DNA of 15,447 nt from an uncultured bacterium (GTDB lineage Bacteria > Verrucomicrobiota > Lentisphaeria > Victivallales > Victivallaceae): assembly GCA_900551245.1 (NCBI GenBank), contig URVC01000075.1, positions 1 to 15,447 on the forward strand, read 5' to 3'. Numbering within the stretch: the first letter of the stretch is position 1; each line of letters starts with the position of its first letter. Positions 1-6,218 of this stretch are shown here, in pieces. Under the pieces are notes generated by a model that worked only from the letters and a program-made list of their open reading frames with translations, ran no database searches and was not told where the DNA came from. The translations under genes and the position numbers were made by a program.

Positions 1-246
1 GAGCGTCCATCTTCACCGGTCGCGCAAGCCATTTCTTATGCGTTGAACATTGAAGAAGAACTCAAAAAATTCCTGAAAGATGCCCGGTTAAACATCGATA
101 ACAACCCGGCCGAACGGCTCAACAGGGGAATTGCGATCATCCGAAAGAACTGCCTCTTTGCCGGCAGTGGAATTCAAACGATGCAGAATGTCTCTGAGTC
201 ATTTTCTGAAACAGATGCCGTTTGTTTTGCGGACTTGGGATCTTGA
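1..246 (+). pseudogene. IS66-family transposase, C-terminal fragment
   Basis: The frame is open from the window edge to a stop at 244-246. The translation carries the hallmark C-terminal part of IS66 transposases: an ISYALN-like helix, then a LEDGRLEIDNN-type segment seen here as LKDARLNIDNNPAERLN, then RKNCLFAGS. The Glu of the NNPAER segment corresponds to the last acidic residue of the DDE triad in this family. After LFAGSG the sequence departs from the usual family tail (normally a further helical stretch before the stop) and ends after about 24 unrelated residues, so the 3' end looks truncated or frameshifted. The 5' part is outside the window, so a complete upstream portion cannot be excluded. 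IS66 elements normally carry accessory orfs and terminal inverted repeats; none is visible here. It is most likely a decayed passenger of the integrated element ending at the tRNA-Leu. Confidence 0.75.
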
Positions 247-291
247 ACATTGTGATCAATCCTGCGGATGTTCCGACTAGCGGCAAGGAAC

Positions 292-393
292 ATGCGAATA
301 AGAATGGCTGTTTGGACAGCCGGAATATTCGCCATTGTTGCCATCATCTGTTATTGCACTTTTGACCTGGGGCTCTGCTTACCGTTGAACTGA
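292..393 (+). CDS. Possible small membrane peptide, 33 aa (doubtful)
   Basis: ATG at 292 follows AAGGA at 285-289, which is closer than the ideal spacing. The 33-residue product begins MRIRMAVWTAG and has one hydrophobic stretch (about residues 6-24, rich in Ile, Val and Ala) that could span the membrane, then ends DLGLCLPLN. It lies between the IS66 remnant and the next small ORF. I recognise no family. It may be a chance ORF or the remnant of a larger gene, so confidence is low. Confidence 0.2.
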   Translation: MRIRMAVWTAGIFAIVAIICYCTFDLGLCLPLN

Positions 394-411
394 ACGAAAA
401 AGGATATGCGA

Positions 412-525
412 ATGAAACTGGATTTCCGGATAGATTGGGGATATAAATATCTGTTGAGATTTTACGCTCAAAATCTCAAAATCGTTGTTTCAAATTCTCC
501 GCTTACAGACTCATTTCAAGGGTGA
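412..525 (+). pseudogene. Short ORF with strong RBS, probable 5' remnant of a disrupted gene
   Basis: ATG at 412 is preceded by AAAAAGGA ending at 404, an optimal 7-nt spacing (an alternative ATG at 406 is too close). The product is 37 residues, starting MKLDFRIDWGYKYLL. Good initiation signals with an abrupt stop suggest the beginning of a longer gene cut off by rearrangement, rather than a natural peptide. From memory only, the DWGYxYL start resembles the N-terminus of uncharacterised proteins in Lentisphaerota; I cannot verify that here. The stop codon overlaps the palindrome at 523-534. Confidence 0.3.
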
Positions 526-534
526 AACGTTTCA
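523..534. promoter_or_regulatory. Perfect 12-bp palindrome, LacI-type operator-like
   Basis: TGAAACGTTTCA is its own reverse complement. Its AAACGTTT core with a central CG resembles operators of LacI/GalR-family regulators. It sits in the gene-poor region, 70 bp beyond the integrase stop and overlapping the stop of the 412-525 ORF. No regulator of that family is in the window, so binding is inference only; a chance palindrome is possible. Confidence 0.3.
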
Positions 535-569
535 AAAAGCAAGCCCCCCAGTTTCATTTTCTGGAGGCT
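534..569 (-). terminator. Putative intrinsic terminator of the integrase gene
   Basis: Two 4-bp stems separated by a small internal mismatch (AGCC/GGCT outer, CCAG/CTGG inner) enclose a 9-nt loop at 542-569. Read on the minus strand, the hairpin is followed after three bases by TTTTT (534-538). It lies about 35 bp past the integrase stop, where a terminator is expected. The stem is imperfect and the T-run short. Confidence 0.45.
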
Positions 570-603
570 CAGTTTCAACTAATAAGCTATCATAAATAAG
601 CAT

Positions 604-1902
604 TTATGCTTTCAGTACGTGCCGGACACGGTTCAAAATTTCCTCGGCAGGGATATCGGGAGTATCGAGCAACTTCAATGCTTCTTCGATCCGCTGGCGA
701 TCGGATTTGGTCGTGATGGACGCGACAGCGGCAATCGCTTCCATTTGGGCCTCCTCTCCAATATGAATATAGTATTTATCAGCGATATCAGAATCGGTGC
801 CGAGGATTGAAAGCAATACAGCTTTCGGAACACCCGCCTCAGCGCAATGACTGGCGAAGCTGTGGCGCAGGGAATGAAAGCCGTAGACCGTAGCCTTCTT
901 CTTGCGCCCCGGCACCTCCACGGATGGTTCCAACCCGATCCAGCGGATCACCCGAAGAATATCCAAGCCAACTTTATTGCATCCGACATCTTTGCCGCTG
1001 GCATCTTTCTGCTTATAGCGAGCCGCACAGTTCGGGCAGATATATTCATCACACTTCCATGCCAACGCTTCCTGAAGCACCGTCAATAACTGATCGGCGA
1101 TTGGAATCGTGACTTCTTTTCCGGTCTTGAATTGCTTGACCCAGATGCGTCGCCGTTCAAGATCAACTTTATGCCATTGCAGCAGAACGCAGTCTTTCAG
1201 CCGCTGGCCGGTAAACATCCCCAGATGATAGATGACCCGGATTTCCGGCTTGTTCTTCACTTTGTGCGTAGAATCGGCCAGTACGTCCAGCAATGCCTGT
1301 TCCTGCTCGCGAGTAAAGGCAAGACGGCGTGTATTGTGTTCCTGCTCTTCGCGGTCTTTACGCCACAGGACCGGAGATTGAAACGGGGAACCGTCGGGAC
1401 AATACTCAATAAGAGTAGAGAAGATTTTCCGCAGCCGTTTGATCTTGCGGTTGTGCGTATCAACGGCCAGTTGACGTTCCCGGAGCTTTTGCGCATAGGC
1501 ATCGGCGAGTTCCGGCGTCACTTCGTGAAGATATTGACAGCCTTTCGGAAGAGACTTCAGGAAATCTCTCCAGTCTGCTTCATAGGCGAGACGTTCGTTA
1601 ACAGTTGCAGGAGTGGCACGATTCGGGTGTTTTGCGTAAACATTCCACGCTTCGGTAAGCAACAATACGTTTGCCGGCTTAATCAGATTGCGCGCGTGAG
1701 CAACATGTGCCGAAACGACTTCCATGCTGGTCGCTTTCAGAACCGGAAGCAGCTCTTTGACTTTCCGCTTCGCTTCTTCCTGATTCTTGGTTTTCAGGCT
1801 GATCGACTTGCGTTCACCGTTGATCTGATAACGATAATGATATGTCCCGTTCGGTTTCTGGTAGATGGTGCCGACTTCCTGCTTCATGACTTTCCTCGCC
1901 AT
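604..1902 (-). CDS. Tyrosine recombinase/integrase of a tRNA-targeted element
   Basis: This 432-residue protein of the phage-integrase family would catalyse site-specific insertion and excision of mobile DNA. It has an N-terminal basic arm-binding region (about 1-60), a core-binding SAM-like domain (about 75-170) and a catalytic domain (about 190-385). Catalytic residues visible are R234 in TGQRLKD, K259 in the QFKTGKE hairpin, H343 and R346 in HSLRH, and the nucleophile Tyr, most likely Y378 in KYYIH. The usual LGH histidine is replaced by T369 (LGTDSD). A Cys group C284-x4-C289-x2-C292-x15-C308 sits inside the catalytic domain and looks like an inserted zinc-binding loop. The ATG at 1902 has GAGGA nine bases upstream. 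The start faces the 3' end of tRNA-Leu about 110 bp away, as in tRNA-integrated islands. Base composition differs from the chromosome on the other side of the tRNA, supporting transfer. Length and arrangement suggest an intact gene. Confidence 0.9.
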   Translation of the reverse strand: MARKVMKQEVGTIYQKPNGTYHYRYQINGERKSISLKTKNQEEAKRKVKELLPVLKATSMEVVSAHVAHARNLIKPANVLLLTEAWNVYAKHPNRATPATVNERLAYEADWRDFLKSLPKGCQYLHEVTPELADAYAQKLRERQLAVDTHNRKIKRLRKIFSTLIEYCPDGSPFQSPVLWRKDREEQEHNTRRLAFTREQEQALLDVLADSTHKVKNKPEIRVIYHLGMFTGQRLKDCVLLQWHKVDLERRRIWVKQFKTGKEVTIPIADQLLTVLQEALAWKCDEYICPNCAARYKQKDASGKDVGCNKVGLDILRVIRWIGLEPSVEVPGRKKKATVYGFHSLRHSFASHCAEAGVPKAVLLSILGTDSDIADKYYIHIGEEAQMEAIAAVASITTKSDRQRIEEALKLLDTPDIPAEEILNRVRHVLKA

Positions 1903-1972
1903 TGCCCTGTTTCCTCGTAACTATCCTTGTGAGCTAAAATAACACTGATTTCGAGGATTGAAAGGCAATAGT

Positions 1973-1991
1973 GGCACAAAACGGCACAAAA
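1973..1991. repeat. Tandem 10-bp direct repeat near the attachment site
   Basis: GGCACAAAA occurs at 1973-1981 and again at 1983-1991, one helical turn apart. It lies between the integrase start and the tRNA 3' end. Short direct repeats placed like this are typical arm-type binding sites for the integrase N-terminal domain or for an excisionase. That role is inferred from position alone. Confidence 0.4.
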
Positions 1992-1996
1992 TCTTG

Positions 1997-2014
1997 CATT
2001 CTGAGGTTAGAATG
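1997..2014. repeat. Inverted repeat at the tRNA 3' end, possible att core or weak terminator
   Basis: CATTCT and AGAATG form perfect 6-bp arms around a 6-bp spacer, the right arm overlapping the tRNA CCA end (2013-2015). Two inverted core-type integrase sites around a 6-8 bp crossover region have this shape. Alternatively, on the minus strand it is a small hairpin followed at a distance by TTTT and might end tRNA transcription. The other attachment-site copy is not in the window. Confidence 0.35.
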
Positions 2015-2096
2015 GTACCGGAGACGGGACTTGAACCCGTATGGTTGAAACCGCTTGATTTTGAGTCAAGTGCGTCTGCCATTCCGCCACTCCGGC
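2013..2096 (-). tRNA. tRNA-Leu (anticodon CAA)
   Basis: The reverse complement folds as a class II tRNA of 84 nt. The acceptor stem is GCCGGAG with CTCCGGT (one G-U pair at the top), followed by A and an encoded CCA. The D-arm region carries GGCGGAATGGCAGACGC. The anticodon stem CTTGA/TCAAG surrounds the loop CTCAAAA, giving anticodon CAA, which reads UUG leucine codons. A variable arm and the T-loop GGTTCAAGTCC follow. It is intact although it abuts an integrase, as expected when the element restores the gene 3' end upon insertion. It lies downstream of the envelope operon on the same strand but has its own promoter at 2109-2137. Confidence 0.95.
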
Positions 2097-2108
2097 ACGT
2101 TTTTTCTT

Positions 2109-2137
2109 AACATAGCTCCCGAACGGCCGGTTTTCAA
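2109..2137 (-). promoter_or_regulatory. Sigma70-type promoter of tRNA-Leu
   Basis: On the minus strand TTGAAA (2132-2137) is separated by exactly 17 bp from TATGTT (2109-2114), which is preceded by GC. The predicted transcription start near 2102 leaves a leader of only a few bases before the tRNA 5' end at 2096. The same form recurs upstream of gmhA. Confidence 0.65.
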
Positions 2138-2144
2138 GCCGGAA

Positions 2145-2852
2145 TCAGTAAGTTCCTACATAAAAAGAACCGATTCCGCCGGGAGCGAAGCTGACCCAGG
2201 CGATCCGGCGGTTCGCGATGTCGAGAAAGAGGTCGCCGCGGCCGCCGATTTCCGGCGAGGCCTCCCCCGCCGCGGGGGTCCAGCCCGTTGCCCGCAGTTC
2301 CGTCGCGGTCGAACGGAGCAGTTCCTCCGGCTCACCGGAGGCCGCGCGGAAGGAGCCGTAGAGATTCCCGGAGCGGCCGAATTCGATCACCTGCACCGGC
2401 TCCGCGCCGAGCGGCAGCCGGGGCAGTCCGGCGGGCCAGTGCGGCGGTTTCGGGAGTTTTTCCGGCGTGACCACCCGGAATGCGGTCACCGGTTTGCCCG
2501 GGCCGGAGTCGATCAAAAGATACCGCTCCACCCGGCCGTCGCCGAGCGGATGGTTCACCCGGAGCGTTCCGCCGGAACGGGTCAGCTCCTCCGGTTTCAG
2601 CTGTCCGGCGAGGAGGCGCGCCAGCTCATCGAACGGGGTGAGAATTCGCGAAACGGTCATCTCGAGACGGAGACCGTTGAAGCGGAGCATTTCGCGGTGC
2701 TCCCCCCGCTGTTCCGCTCCCGGAAGCAGTCCGGAAATCTCCGCGACCGCTCCGTTCCCCGCGCCGTTGCGGTGGGGGCGGAGCGTGAACACCTCCGCCC
2801 GGAGAGCGGAGGTCAACAGCAGAAGGAGCAGGAGGCCCGCCGCGCGTTTCAC
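2145..2852 (-). CDS. Exported protein of unknown function
   Basis: This 235-residue protein starts at GTG (2850-2852). It has a clear signal peptide: Lys-Arg, a run of leucines at residues 7-13, and a likely cleavage site after ALRA (about residue 19), so it should be secreted or periplasmic. The mature part has no motif I recognise. It contains a predicted mixed alpha/beta region with LRFNGLRLEMTVSRIL near residue 60 and a C-terminal stretch ending GGIGSFYVGTY. There are no cysteines in the mature chain and no second membrane segment. The GTG lies 4 nt after the aminotransferase stop with only a weak ribosome-binding site, so translation is probably coupled. It is the last gene of the minus-strand run before tRNA-Leu. 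The function cannot be deduced from its neighbours. Confidence 0.75.
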   Translation of the reverse strand: MKRAAGLLLLLLLTSALRAEVFTLRPHRNGAGNGAVAEISGLLPGAEQRGEHREMLRFNGLRLEMTVSRILTPFDELARLLAGQLKPEELTRSGGTLRVNHPLGDGRVERYLLIDSGPGKPVTAFRVVTPEKLPKPPHWPAGLPRLPLGAEPVQVIEFGRSGNLYGSFRAASGEPEELLRSTATELRATGWTPAAGEASPEIGGRGDLFLDIANRRIAWVSFAPGGIGSFYVGTY

Positions 2853-2856
2853 CCGT

Positions 2857-4056
2857 CTACCGTCGTTTCAGACTCGCGACGAAGCGGCCGATCCGCTCGA
2901 TCGCCTCGATGATGTCTTCGGCGCTGGAGGCGTAGCAGCAGCGGACGAATCCTTCGCCGCAGGCGCCGAACGCCGGTCCCGGCACCACCGCAACCCGTTC
3001 CGCCCGGAGCAGTTCCTCGGCGAATTCGGTCGAAGAGAGCCCGGTTGAAGCGATCGACGGGAAGGTGTAGAACGCCCCCTTCGGCATCAGGCAGTCGAGG
3101 CCGATCCGGTTGAATCCGGCCACCATCAAATTGCGCCGCTCGCGGTAGCTTTCGCGCATCTCGTTCATCGCCCGGCGGCCGTTGCGGAGCGCTTCCAGAG
3201 CCGCCTCCTGCGCGGTGGTCGAGGCGCACATGATCGCGTACTGGTGGACCTTCATCATCGCGTCGATGATCTCGTGGGGGCCGCAGGCGTAACCCACCCG
3301 CCAGCCGGTCATGGCGAACGCCTTGGAGAATCCGTGGAGGAAGATGGTCCGATCCCGCATTCCGGGCAGCGAGGCGATCGAGACGTGGGTCCCTTCGTAG
3401 GTGAGTTCGGAGTAGATCTCGTCGGTGATCACCACCAGGTCGTTTTCGATGGCGATTTCGGCGATCTTCTCGAGCCCTTCTTGCGACATCACCGCGCCGG
3501 TGGGGTTGCAGGGGAAGTTCAGCAGCAGCACCCGGCTGCGCGGAGTGATCTTCGAACGGAGCACCTCCGGGTCGAGCGCGAACCCGTCCTTGGCGTAGGT
3601 TTCCACCGGCACCGGGACGCCGTGCGCCATGCGCACTTCGGCCGGATAGGATACAAAGCACGGTTCGGTGTAGATCACCTCGTCGCCCGGATTGACCAGC
3701 GCGCGGATGGCGATGTCCAGCGCCTCGCTGACGCCGACGGTGACGATGCACTCGTTTTCGGGGCTGTACTGAACATGGTAGTCGGAGGCGACATAGTCGC
3801 AGATTTCCCGCCGCAGCGCGATCGTCCCCAGGTTGGAGGTGTAGCTGGTGTGCCCCTTCTCCAGCGAGAAGATGCCGCTTTCGCGGATGGTCCAGGGGGT
3901 GGTGAAATCGGGTTCGCCGACGCCGAGCGAGATGACGTCATCCATCGTGTTGACCAGATCGAAAAAGGCGCGGATTCCGCTCTTGGGCAGATCCTTGATA
4001 TGGTCCGCAACCAGCGGTCTACGGACAGATTTTGAGTCGTTCATATTCTTCATCAT
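2857..4056 (-). CDS. PLP-dependent class I aminotransferase
   Basis: This 399-residue protein of aminotransferase fold type I transfers an amino group between an amino acid and a 2-oxo acid. The pyridoxal-phosphate lysine is K245 in GFSKAFAMTGWRVGY. Supporting residues are N184 in the NPTG motif, D212 in TDEIY, the GEPD motif at 47-50, and R372 (FVRCCYAS), which should bind the substrate carboxylate. Length and motifs fit the PatA/aromatic-aspartate aminotransferase branch, but the substrate cannot be assigned. The first ATG (4054-4056) has AGGA about nine bases upstream and overlaps the end of the Lrp-type gene by 38 bp; ATGs at 4053 and 4044 are alternatives. Overlap with an Lrp/AsnC gene suggests amino-acid-responsive co-expression. 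The gene looks intact. Confidence 0.93.
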   Translation of the reverse strand: MMKNMNDSKSVRRPLVADHIKDLPKSGIRAFFDLVNTMDDVISLGVGEPDFTTPWTIRESGIFSLEKGHTSYTSNLGTIALRREICDYVASDYHVQYSPENECIVTVGVSEALDIAIRALVNPGDEVIYTEPCFVSYPAEVRMAHGVPVPVETYAKDGFALDPEVLRSKITPRSRVLLLNFPCNPTGAVMSQEGLEKIAEIAIENDLVVITDEIYSELTYEGTHVSIASLPGMRDRTIFLHGFSKAFAMTGWRVGYACGPHEIIDAMMKVHQYAIMCASTTAQEAALEALRNGRRAMNEMRESYRERRNLMVAGFNRIGLDCLMPKGAFYTFPSIASTGLSSTEFAEELLRAERVAVVPGPAFGACGEGFVRCCYASSAEDIIEAIERIGRFVASLKRR

Positions 4057-4501
4057 TCTGCATGATCCTGCCGGATTCTTTGTATTTCTTCAGCAAAAAG
4101 CTCGTAGAGGTCGAGAGGACCCCTTCGATGGTGGAGAGTTTGGCGGAGACGAACGAGGCCACCTCCTGCAGGGAGTCGCCCTCCACCGTCAGCAGGAGGT
4201 CGAAACTCCCGGAGACCAGGTAGAGGTCGGTCACTTCCGGGAAGCGGGCAATGCGCCGCGCCACCTGGTCGAATCCGCCTTCGCGCCGCGGAGTCACCTT
4301 GACTTCGATCAGCGCCTTGACTTTGCTGTCGTCGAGTTCACTTTCGTTGAGAATCGCGGTGTAGCCGCGGATGATGCCGCATTTCTCCAGCTCGCGGATC
4401 TCCTGTTCCGCCTCCACGTCCGGGAGGCCCGCTCTCAGTGCGATTTCATGAATGCCCATACGGGCATTTTCCCTCAACAGGGCGAGAATCTTATGATTCA
4501 T
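4019..4501 (-). CDS. Lrp/AsnC-family transcriptional regulator
   Basis: This 160-residue DNA-binding regulator has an N-terminal winged helix-turn-helix (about residues 1-52, with IHEIALRAGLPDVEAEQEIRELE as the HTH) ending in the GIIRGYTAILN strand typical of the family. It is followed by an RAM ligand-binding domain (about 58-138) containing VSGSFDLLLTVEG. Family members form octamers or dimers and sense amino acids. The start is the ATG at 4499-4501, preceded by AAGGAGAGG; the frame is open further upstream but without family similarity. It begins 37 bp after the cdsA stop and its end overlaps the aminotransferase gene, which is probably one of its targets or provides its ligand. A charged tail (about 140-160) is encoded in the overlap region. 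Confidence 0.92.
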   Translation of the reverse strand: MNHKILALLRENARMGIHEIALRAGLPDVEAEQEIRELEKCGIIRGYTAILNESELDDSKVKALIEVKVTPRREGGFDQVARRIARFPEVTDLYLVSGSFDLLLTVEGDSLQEVASFVSAKLSTIEGVLSTSTSFLLKKYKESGRIMQNDEEYERLKICP

Positions 4502-4538
4502 ATCCTCTCCTTTCCCGCCGGACATCGCCGTGCGGATG

Positions 4539-5471
4539 TTATCCGTTGAATTTGCACATTCCCAGCACAATGAAGAGAACGCCGTTGTAGATGAAGCTGT
4601 CGAGCACATCGAAAACGCCGCCCATGCCCGGAATGATCGCGCCGGAATCCTTCACTCCGGCACTCCGTTTCAGCGCCGATTCGGTCAGGTCTCCGGCGAG
4701 GCTGCCGATGCCGAGCACCACGCCGGCGGTGATGTACCACCAGATCGAGGTGCCGAGATTCTGGAACGGCATCCGGCAGAAGGGGGCTTCCGCGTAGATC
4801 TTCCAGAAGATCAGGCTCACGCCGACCGAGAAGAGCAGTCCGCCGATGGTGCCCTCCCAGGATTTCTTCGGGCTGATCGAGGGGCAGATCTTGTGGTTGC
4901 CGTTCTTCATCCAGCGGCCGGAAAGCATGCCGAAGATGTAACCGCCGGTATCCATCGCCTTGGTGACGAGGATCAGGAAGAGGAACTGGCGCGCGCCGAC
5001 GTTCAGCGGCACCGGTCCGAACGGCACACTGCGGTTGAAATAGACGACTGTCACGGTGTACATCGAGAATCCGATCAGCACCAGCACCCCGAGCGAAACC
5101 GCCGCGCGGAGCATCAGCTCCTTCCGGCGCTCCCGGCCGAAGAGCAGGAGGAACCAGCCGCCGAACGCGGTGAAGACCAGCACGAGCAGCTCCAGTTTCA
5201 GCAGGAACTGCGCCGTTTCCAGCTGGCCGGAAATCAGCAGCGTGTTGGAGGCCAGGTAGCCGAGAAAGAGCAGTCCGCCGAGCAGGGCCGTGGTTTTCGG
5301 CAGCGTCGGCGCGCCGCATTTCTCCACCATCCGGCAGCACTCGAAGAGCACCGCGGCAATGGCGCCGGAGGCGACGAAGGTGTAGATCCACGGCCCGCCT
5401 GCCGGCCAGTAGACGACGGCGGCGAGCAGTGCCAGGAGCAGAGGAAAGCTGATTGCCCGATAGAGGAACAC
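4539..5471 (-). CDS. cdsA: Phosphatidate cytidylyltransferase (CDP-diacylglycerol synthase)
   Basis: This 310-residue integral membrane enzyme makes CDP-diacylglycerol from CTP and phosphatidic acid, the branch point for phospholipids. Several hydrophobic spans are visible, roughly 7-22, 28-46, 60-80, 88-110, 121-143, 160-182, 208-226, 242-260 and 292-306. The family core is present: DTGGY (174-178), PKKSWEGTIGG (201-211) and the C-terminal signature SALKRSAGVKDSG-PGMGG-FD-LDS at 265-292 with D288 and D291. Relative to the classic signature, the His before GG is M283 and the Arg after the Asp is V289. The start is a GTG at 5469-5471 with AAAGGG 11-12 bases upstream; no in-frame ATG lies nearby. 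It follows uppS by 48 bp on the same strand, the common uppS-cdsA order. The intergenic gap holds the 11-bp tandem repeats. Confidence 0.92.
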   Translation of the reverse strand: MFLYRAISFPLLLALLAAVVYWPAGGPWIYTFVASGAIAAVLFECCRMVEKCGAPTLPKTTALLGGLLFLGYLASNTLLISGQLETAQFLLKLELLVLVFTAFGGWFLLLFGRERRKELMLRAAVSLGVLVLIGFSMYTVTVVYFNRSVPFGPVPLNVGARQFLFLILVTKAMDTGGYIFGMLSGRWMKNGNHKICPSISPKKSWEGTIGGLLFSVGVSLIFWKIYAEAPFCRMPFQNLGTSIWWYITAGVVLGIGSLAGDLTESALKRSAGVKDSGAIIPGMGGVFDVLDSFIYNGVLFIVLGMCKFNG

Positions 5472-5491
5472 TTTTTAAAACCCTTTCATTC

Positions 5492-5525
5492 GATCCGTTA
5501 TTTTTCCGTTACTTTTCCGTTATTT
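5492..5525. repeat. 34-bp tandem-repeat block, copy A
   Basis: Three approximately 11-bp units of TCCGTTA(T/C)TTT lie back to back after GA, running from the uppS stop codon into the uppS-cdsA gap. On the minus (transcribed) strand the unit reads AAATAACGGA. A second copy with 31 of 34 identical positions is at 14546-14579. No terminator-like hairpin is formed. Confidence 0.8.
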
Positions 5526-6218
5526 CCGGCCGCCGAAGCGGCGGTCGCGCTGCTGAAAGGCGGCGACGGCCGCTTTGAACTCCTCCTTGCCGAAGTCCGG
5601 CCAGAGGGTGTCGGTCACATAAAACTCCGCATAGGAGAGCTCCCAGAGCAGAAAGTTGCTCAGCCGGAGTTCGCCGCTGGTCCGGATCAGCAGATCCGGG
5701 TCCGGAATGTCCGGCGCATAGAGGTAGCTGCGGAAACTCTCCTCGGTGATCTCCCGGCGCGGATGCTCCGCCAGTTCGGCGGTGATCCGGTTGACCGCGT
5801 CGACGATTTCGGCGCGTCCGCCGTAGTTGAGCGCCAGATTGAGCGTGCCCTTCGTGTTGTTCTTCGTCGCCTCGACGGCGGCGAGCAGTTTCCGGCGCGC
5901 TCCGGCGGGGAGCCCGGCGGTCCGCCCGATGGTGCGCAGCCGGACCTCGCGCTTCTGCAGCTCCGGCAAATTCCGGTCGATGAACTCCTCGAGCAGATTC
6001 ATCAGCGCCGTGATCTCGGCGGGCGGGCGCTTCCAGTTTTCGGTGCTGAAGGCGTAGAGCGTCAGAAACTCCACGCCGCACTCGTTCGCCGCCTCCAGCA
6101 CTTCGGAGACCTGTTTCGCCCCCTGGCGGTGACCGGCGGTGCGGGGCAGACCGCGCTGCTCCGCCCAGCGGCCGTTGCCGTCCATGATGATGGCGACATG
6201 ACGGATGTTGCTGTTCAT
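5520..6218 (-). CDS. uppS: Undecaprenyl diphosphate synthase (cis-prenyltransferase)
   Basis: This 232-residue cytosolic enzyme extends farnesyl diphosphate with isopentenyl diphosphate to the C55 lipid carrier needed for peptidoglycan and LPS O-antigen. All family blocks are visible: HVAIIMDGNGRWA with catalytic D13, the TLYAFSTENWKRP block (about 53-65), NLALNYGGRAEIV, and the C-terminal RTSGELRLSNFLLWELSYAEFY substrate-binding block. The length is normal for the family. The ATG at 6216-6218 overlaps the gmhA stop in an ATGA arrangement and has GGAGAGG just upstream, so start choice is secure and translation is coupled. The frame is open for about 280 further codons upstream, but that translation is a shadow of gmhA and not a fusion. 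Confidence 0.96.
   Translation of the reverse strand: MNSNIRHVAIIMDGNGRWAEQRGLPRTAGHRQGAKQVSEVLEAANECGVEFLTLYAFSTENWKRPPAEITALMNLLEEFIDRNLPELQKREVRLRTIGRTAGLPAGARRKLLAAVEATKNNTKGTLNLALNYGGRAEIVDAVNRITAELAEHPRREITEESFRSYLYAPDIPDPDLLIRTSGELRLSNFLLWELSYAEFYVTDTLWPDFGKEEFKAAVAAFQQRDRRFGGRK

Larger units (their letters stand above)
247..603. other. Gene-poor AT-rich stretch between IS66 remnant and integrase
   Basis: About 360 bp with no convincing full-length gene. It holds two small plus-strand ORFs (292-393 and 412-525), a perfect 12-bp palindrome (523-534) and a hairpin that fits an integrase terminator (534-569). Base composition is visibly AT-richer than the chromosome beyond position 2100, in keeping with acquired DNA. 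Confidence 0.6.

Noticed and set aside
801..1965. CGAGGATTGAAAG present at about 804 and 1952
   Set aside because: A 13-bp match in 15 kb is expected by chance, and one copy is inside integrase coding sequence.
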